Origin: Rhizophagus sp. LPA8_4_AMF
Lineage: Eukaryota > Glomeromycota > Glomeromycetes > Glomerales > Glomeraceae
Reading direction: 5' to 3'
NCBI GenBank assembly: GCA_021464525.1
Contig: JADRCO010000276.1
Span: forward strand, 1 to 39,552
DNA length: 39,552 bases
Numbering within the stretch: position 1 is the stretch's first letter; every line of letters begins with the position of its first letter. A program made the position numbers and the translations under genes. The notes under the pieces were generated by a model. It was not told the origin of the DNA. It saw only the letters and a program-made list of their open reading frames with translations, and did no database searches. Positions 37,699 to 39,552 of the stretch are shown here, one piece after another.

Positions 37699-39552
37699 TA
37701 TGTATAAATATAAAGGTAAACGAAGAACTTTTATTTATTTAAAAATAAAATATTAAGTATATATAAACAAATTCAAAATATATATATATATATATATATA
37801 TTCCTGATTCCCTAATAAGTTTACCTATCAAATTAAAAAAAAACGAATTTTCAATTTGTGTTTCACTAATATATCTATTTTTGTGTATTTTTCAACCTGG
37901 AATTCCGTGTTTTGTCCGTTAAATTAATTAATACCTAACTCCTTAAACAATATATCTAAAATTTAAATGTTCTGAAATTCTTTTTTTCGTCTTTAAATAG
38001 ATTATTCCAAAAAAATAGTTGTCAATGACAAAATTATTATAAACCCTTTCAGCTATGCTTTATAAAGTATATATATGAAGAGATTAAAATTTTGCCGAAA
38101 TTATTTCATTTAAAAAAAAACCCAATTTAAGGGGGCATGATAAAAAATGGCATTTTCCATCTTAATATTTGGTTTGTACACTAAATGCCAGAATTAAAAA
38201 ATCATACTTATAACTTAAAAAATTTTTTTTATTTTGGCAACATGGCTTTTTTTTTTATTTATTTATATTAAAATATTTTGTACTTTTGTACTCGAAAATT
38301 ACCTTATATACCACCCATTGTAAAAAATTGCACGGTTATCGTGCAAAGATTTGATTACAAACATAATAGTTTCGTCGCGTTTAAAGTACCTTCAACTCGA
38401 TAAGATTAATAAGGGTTCAATTTCTTTAATTTTTTAATTATTATGATCAATTAATTACCTTGTAATAATATTTTATTTGGCTAATGTGACCGGCTCGGGC
38501 AGACCCGCTTAACGCCGACTCTAACGTTAACCCTTATTAGTTACTTTTACATCTTTATAAAAAAAGATGATTAAACAAAAATAAACTATTTCAATTTCAA
38601 ATGAGTAATACACTTCTCGTTGTCATGTGCATTCAATATGATCATCCAAAAAAAAAGAAATCGAATCTCCAAAAAACGGCTTTTTAAATTTCTTAAATTT
38701 CTTCCCCGCAATATTCTGAATATTCATGATGAGAAAATAATATCGATAATTGGCGGATTGACCGTTATTCCTCATATTTTTGTCGTAACATTTAAAACGT
38801 ATACAATATTAATACATGGCCAATAGATGTAAAGTAAACAAACCGGTGATTCGAGCGACACGGCACTGTGTAACCGTATTATTAATACATACTTCCTCAT
38901 TAGTAAATTCATGGTGTAATTATTATTACGTACTCTATTATAATAGTACAAGAACCAATGGTGAGTTTAATATTTATGAATTTACATAAAAGGTTATCAA
39001 AGTTTTTAAGAATATCATGTTTCGGAGAATTATCATTATGATCATTATGCGTATTTTTCCTATCTATCTATCTATTCTTTCGATCTATTATTATTGTAAA
39101 ATCATATGCAGTATTAAATATAATAATTATTTTTAAATTTTCATTCCGATCAGTTATTGGGTAATTTTTAAAACGTTCGTCTATATCATCTGATTTGATT
39201 CAATTTATTTGTAAATTTTCCTGCAAAAATGAAAAATATTATTCCATTTGTGTCAATATTTACTAGTATTCTTACGAGTAAAAGGAAAATACGGGACATC
39301 CCCCACTGGAGAGCGTGTCTGATTCGTGTCGGTTAAAGAGGTCTTTGACGTTATGGTGTTCATTATGGAATTATAGAATGATTTTATATACTATAGTTAC
39401 ATATAGTTAGTGTGTATTTTTTATTCATATTTTAATGTAACGTTGATCTATTTAAAGATGCTCAACGGTCTTTTCGGTCTTGCCCGGTCCTGGCCGGTCT
39501 TTGGGAAAATATCAATGATCTGCGCCTGAAATTTTTGTGACGCAGCTGGATT
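37699..39552. other. Gene-free AT-rich right end
   Basis: About 1.85 kb with no supportable gene. It contains a (TA)n run at about 37778-37801, long T and A runs at about 38100-38270, a GC-richer patch at 38488-38525, a CTAT microsatellite at 39060-39075, and a CGGTC repeat at the far right. An open frame at 38620-38826 shows no domain and looks accidental. Confidence 0.4.
39466..39499. repeat. CGGTC repeat, ~10-base spacing, four copies
   Basis: CGGTC occurs at 39466, 39475, 39485 and 39495, spaced 9, 10 and 10 bases. This is a GC-rich island in AT-rich DNA at the window end. It could be the edge of a dispersed element or a same-face protein-binding array. Confidence 0.55.

Noticed and set aside
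38620-38826. Basic 68-codon frame in the right intergenic region
   Set aside because: Lys/Arg/Phe-rich composition expected from A/T runs, with no domain or splice partners.

Overview
The window looks like nuclear DNA of an early-diverging, AT-rich, intron-dense fungus, most likely an arbuscular mycorrhizal fungus (Glomeromycotina, Rhizophagus-like). The reasons are the very low GC content, many short GT..AG introns (20 in one gene), very small exons, expanded kinase-like and methyltransferase families, and debris of hAT-like and Crinkler-like genes. The species assignment is an inference. All gene models below were joined by hand from splice signals and reading phase. Every intact model closes with a continuous frame from ATG to stop.

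Layout. 1-3870 is a repeat-rich graveyard: a truncated hAT-type transposase-like gene running into an unrelated Ala-rich tract, a GGACA/TGTCC motif cluster, a retroposed poly(A) insertion with a target-site duplication, small repeats, and a broken Crinkler-like gene. 3870-18570 is a tandem array of one unusual gene family. It has two intact 17-exon genes (A, 4874-9663, 1157 aa; B, 11071-15790, 1118 aa), two orphan exon fragments, and a decayed third copy. Each intact protein has a protein-kinase-like domain at both ends, a central PR-F..FRLLFVCEH..GY..KYGP module, and a Ser/Pro-rich repeat linker. The two kinase-like domains have lost different catalytic residues. 18841-25812 holds ordinary single genes: cytochrome b561, a MYND-finger/Sel1-like protein, a SAM methyltransferase, a TRIC-type cation channel and an inositol polyphosphate kinase. 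25821-31968 is one complete 21-exon ABCC (MRP/YOR1-like) transporter of 1541 aa. 33571-37698 carries a secreted ML-domain protein with a collagen-like repeat tail and two more methyltransferases related to the first. The rest, to 39552, is intergenic, with low-complexity tracts and a short CGGTC repeat.

Functional reading. The kinase-like array looks like a birth-and-death family, of the kind seen in signalling or self/non-self recognition proteins, but no function is shown by sequence alone. Three proteins (the MYND protein and two of the three methyltransferases) start with a consensus N-myristoylation signal, which suggests membrane-tethered signalling or modification enzymes. The remaining genes serve membrane redox, ion balance, inositol phosphate signalling, export and secretion, and show no operon-like coupling.
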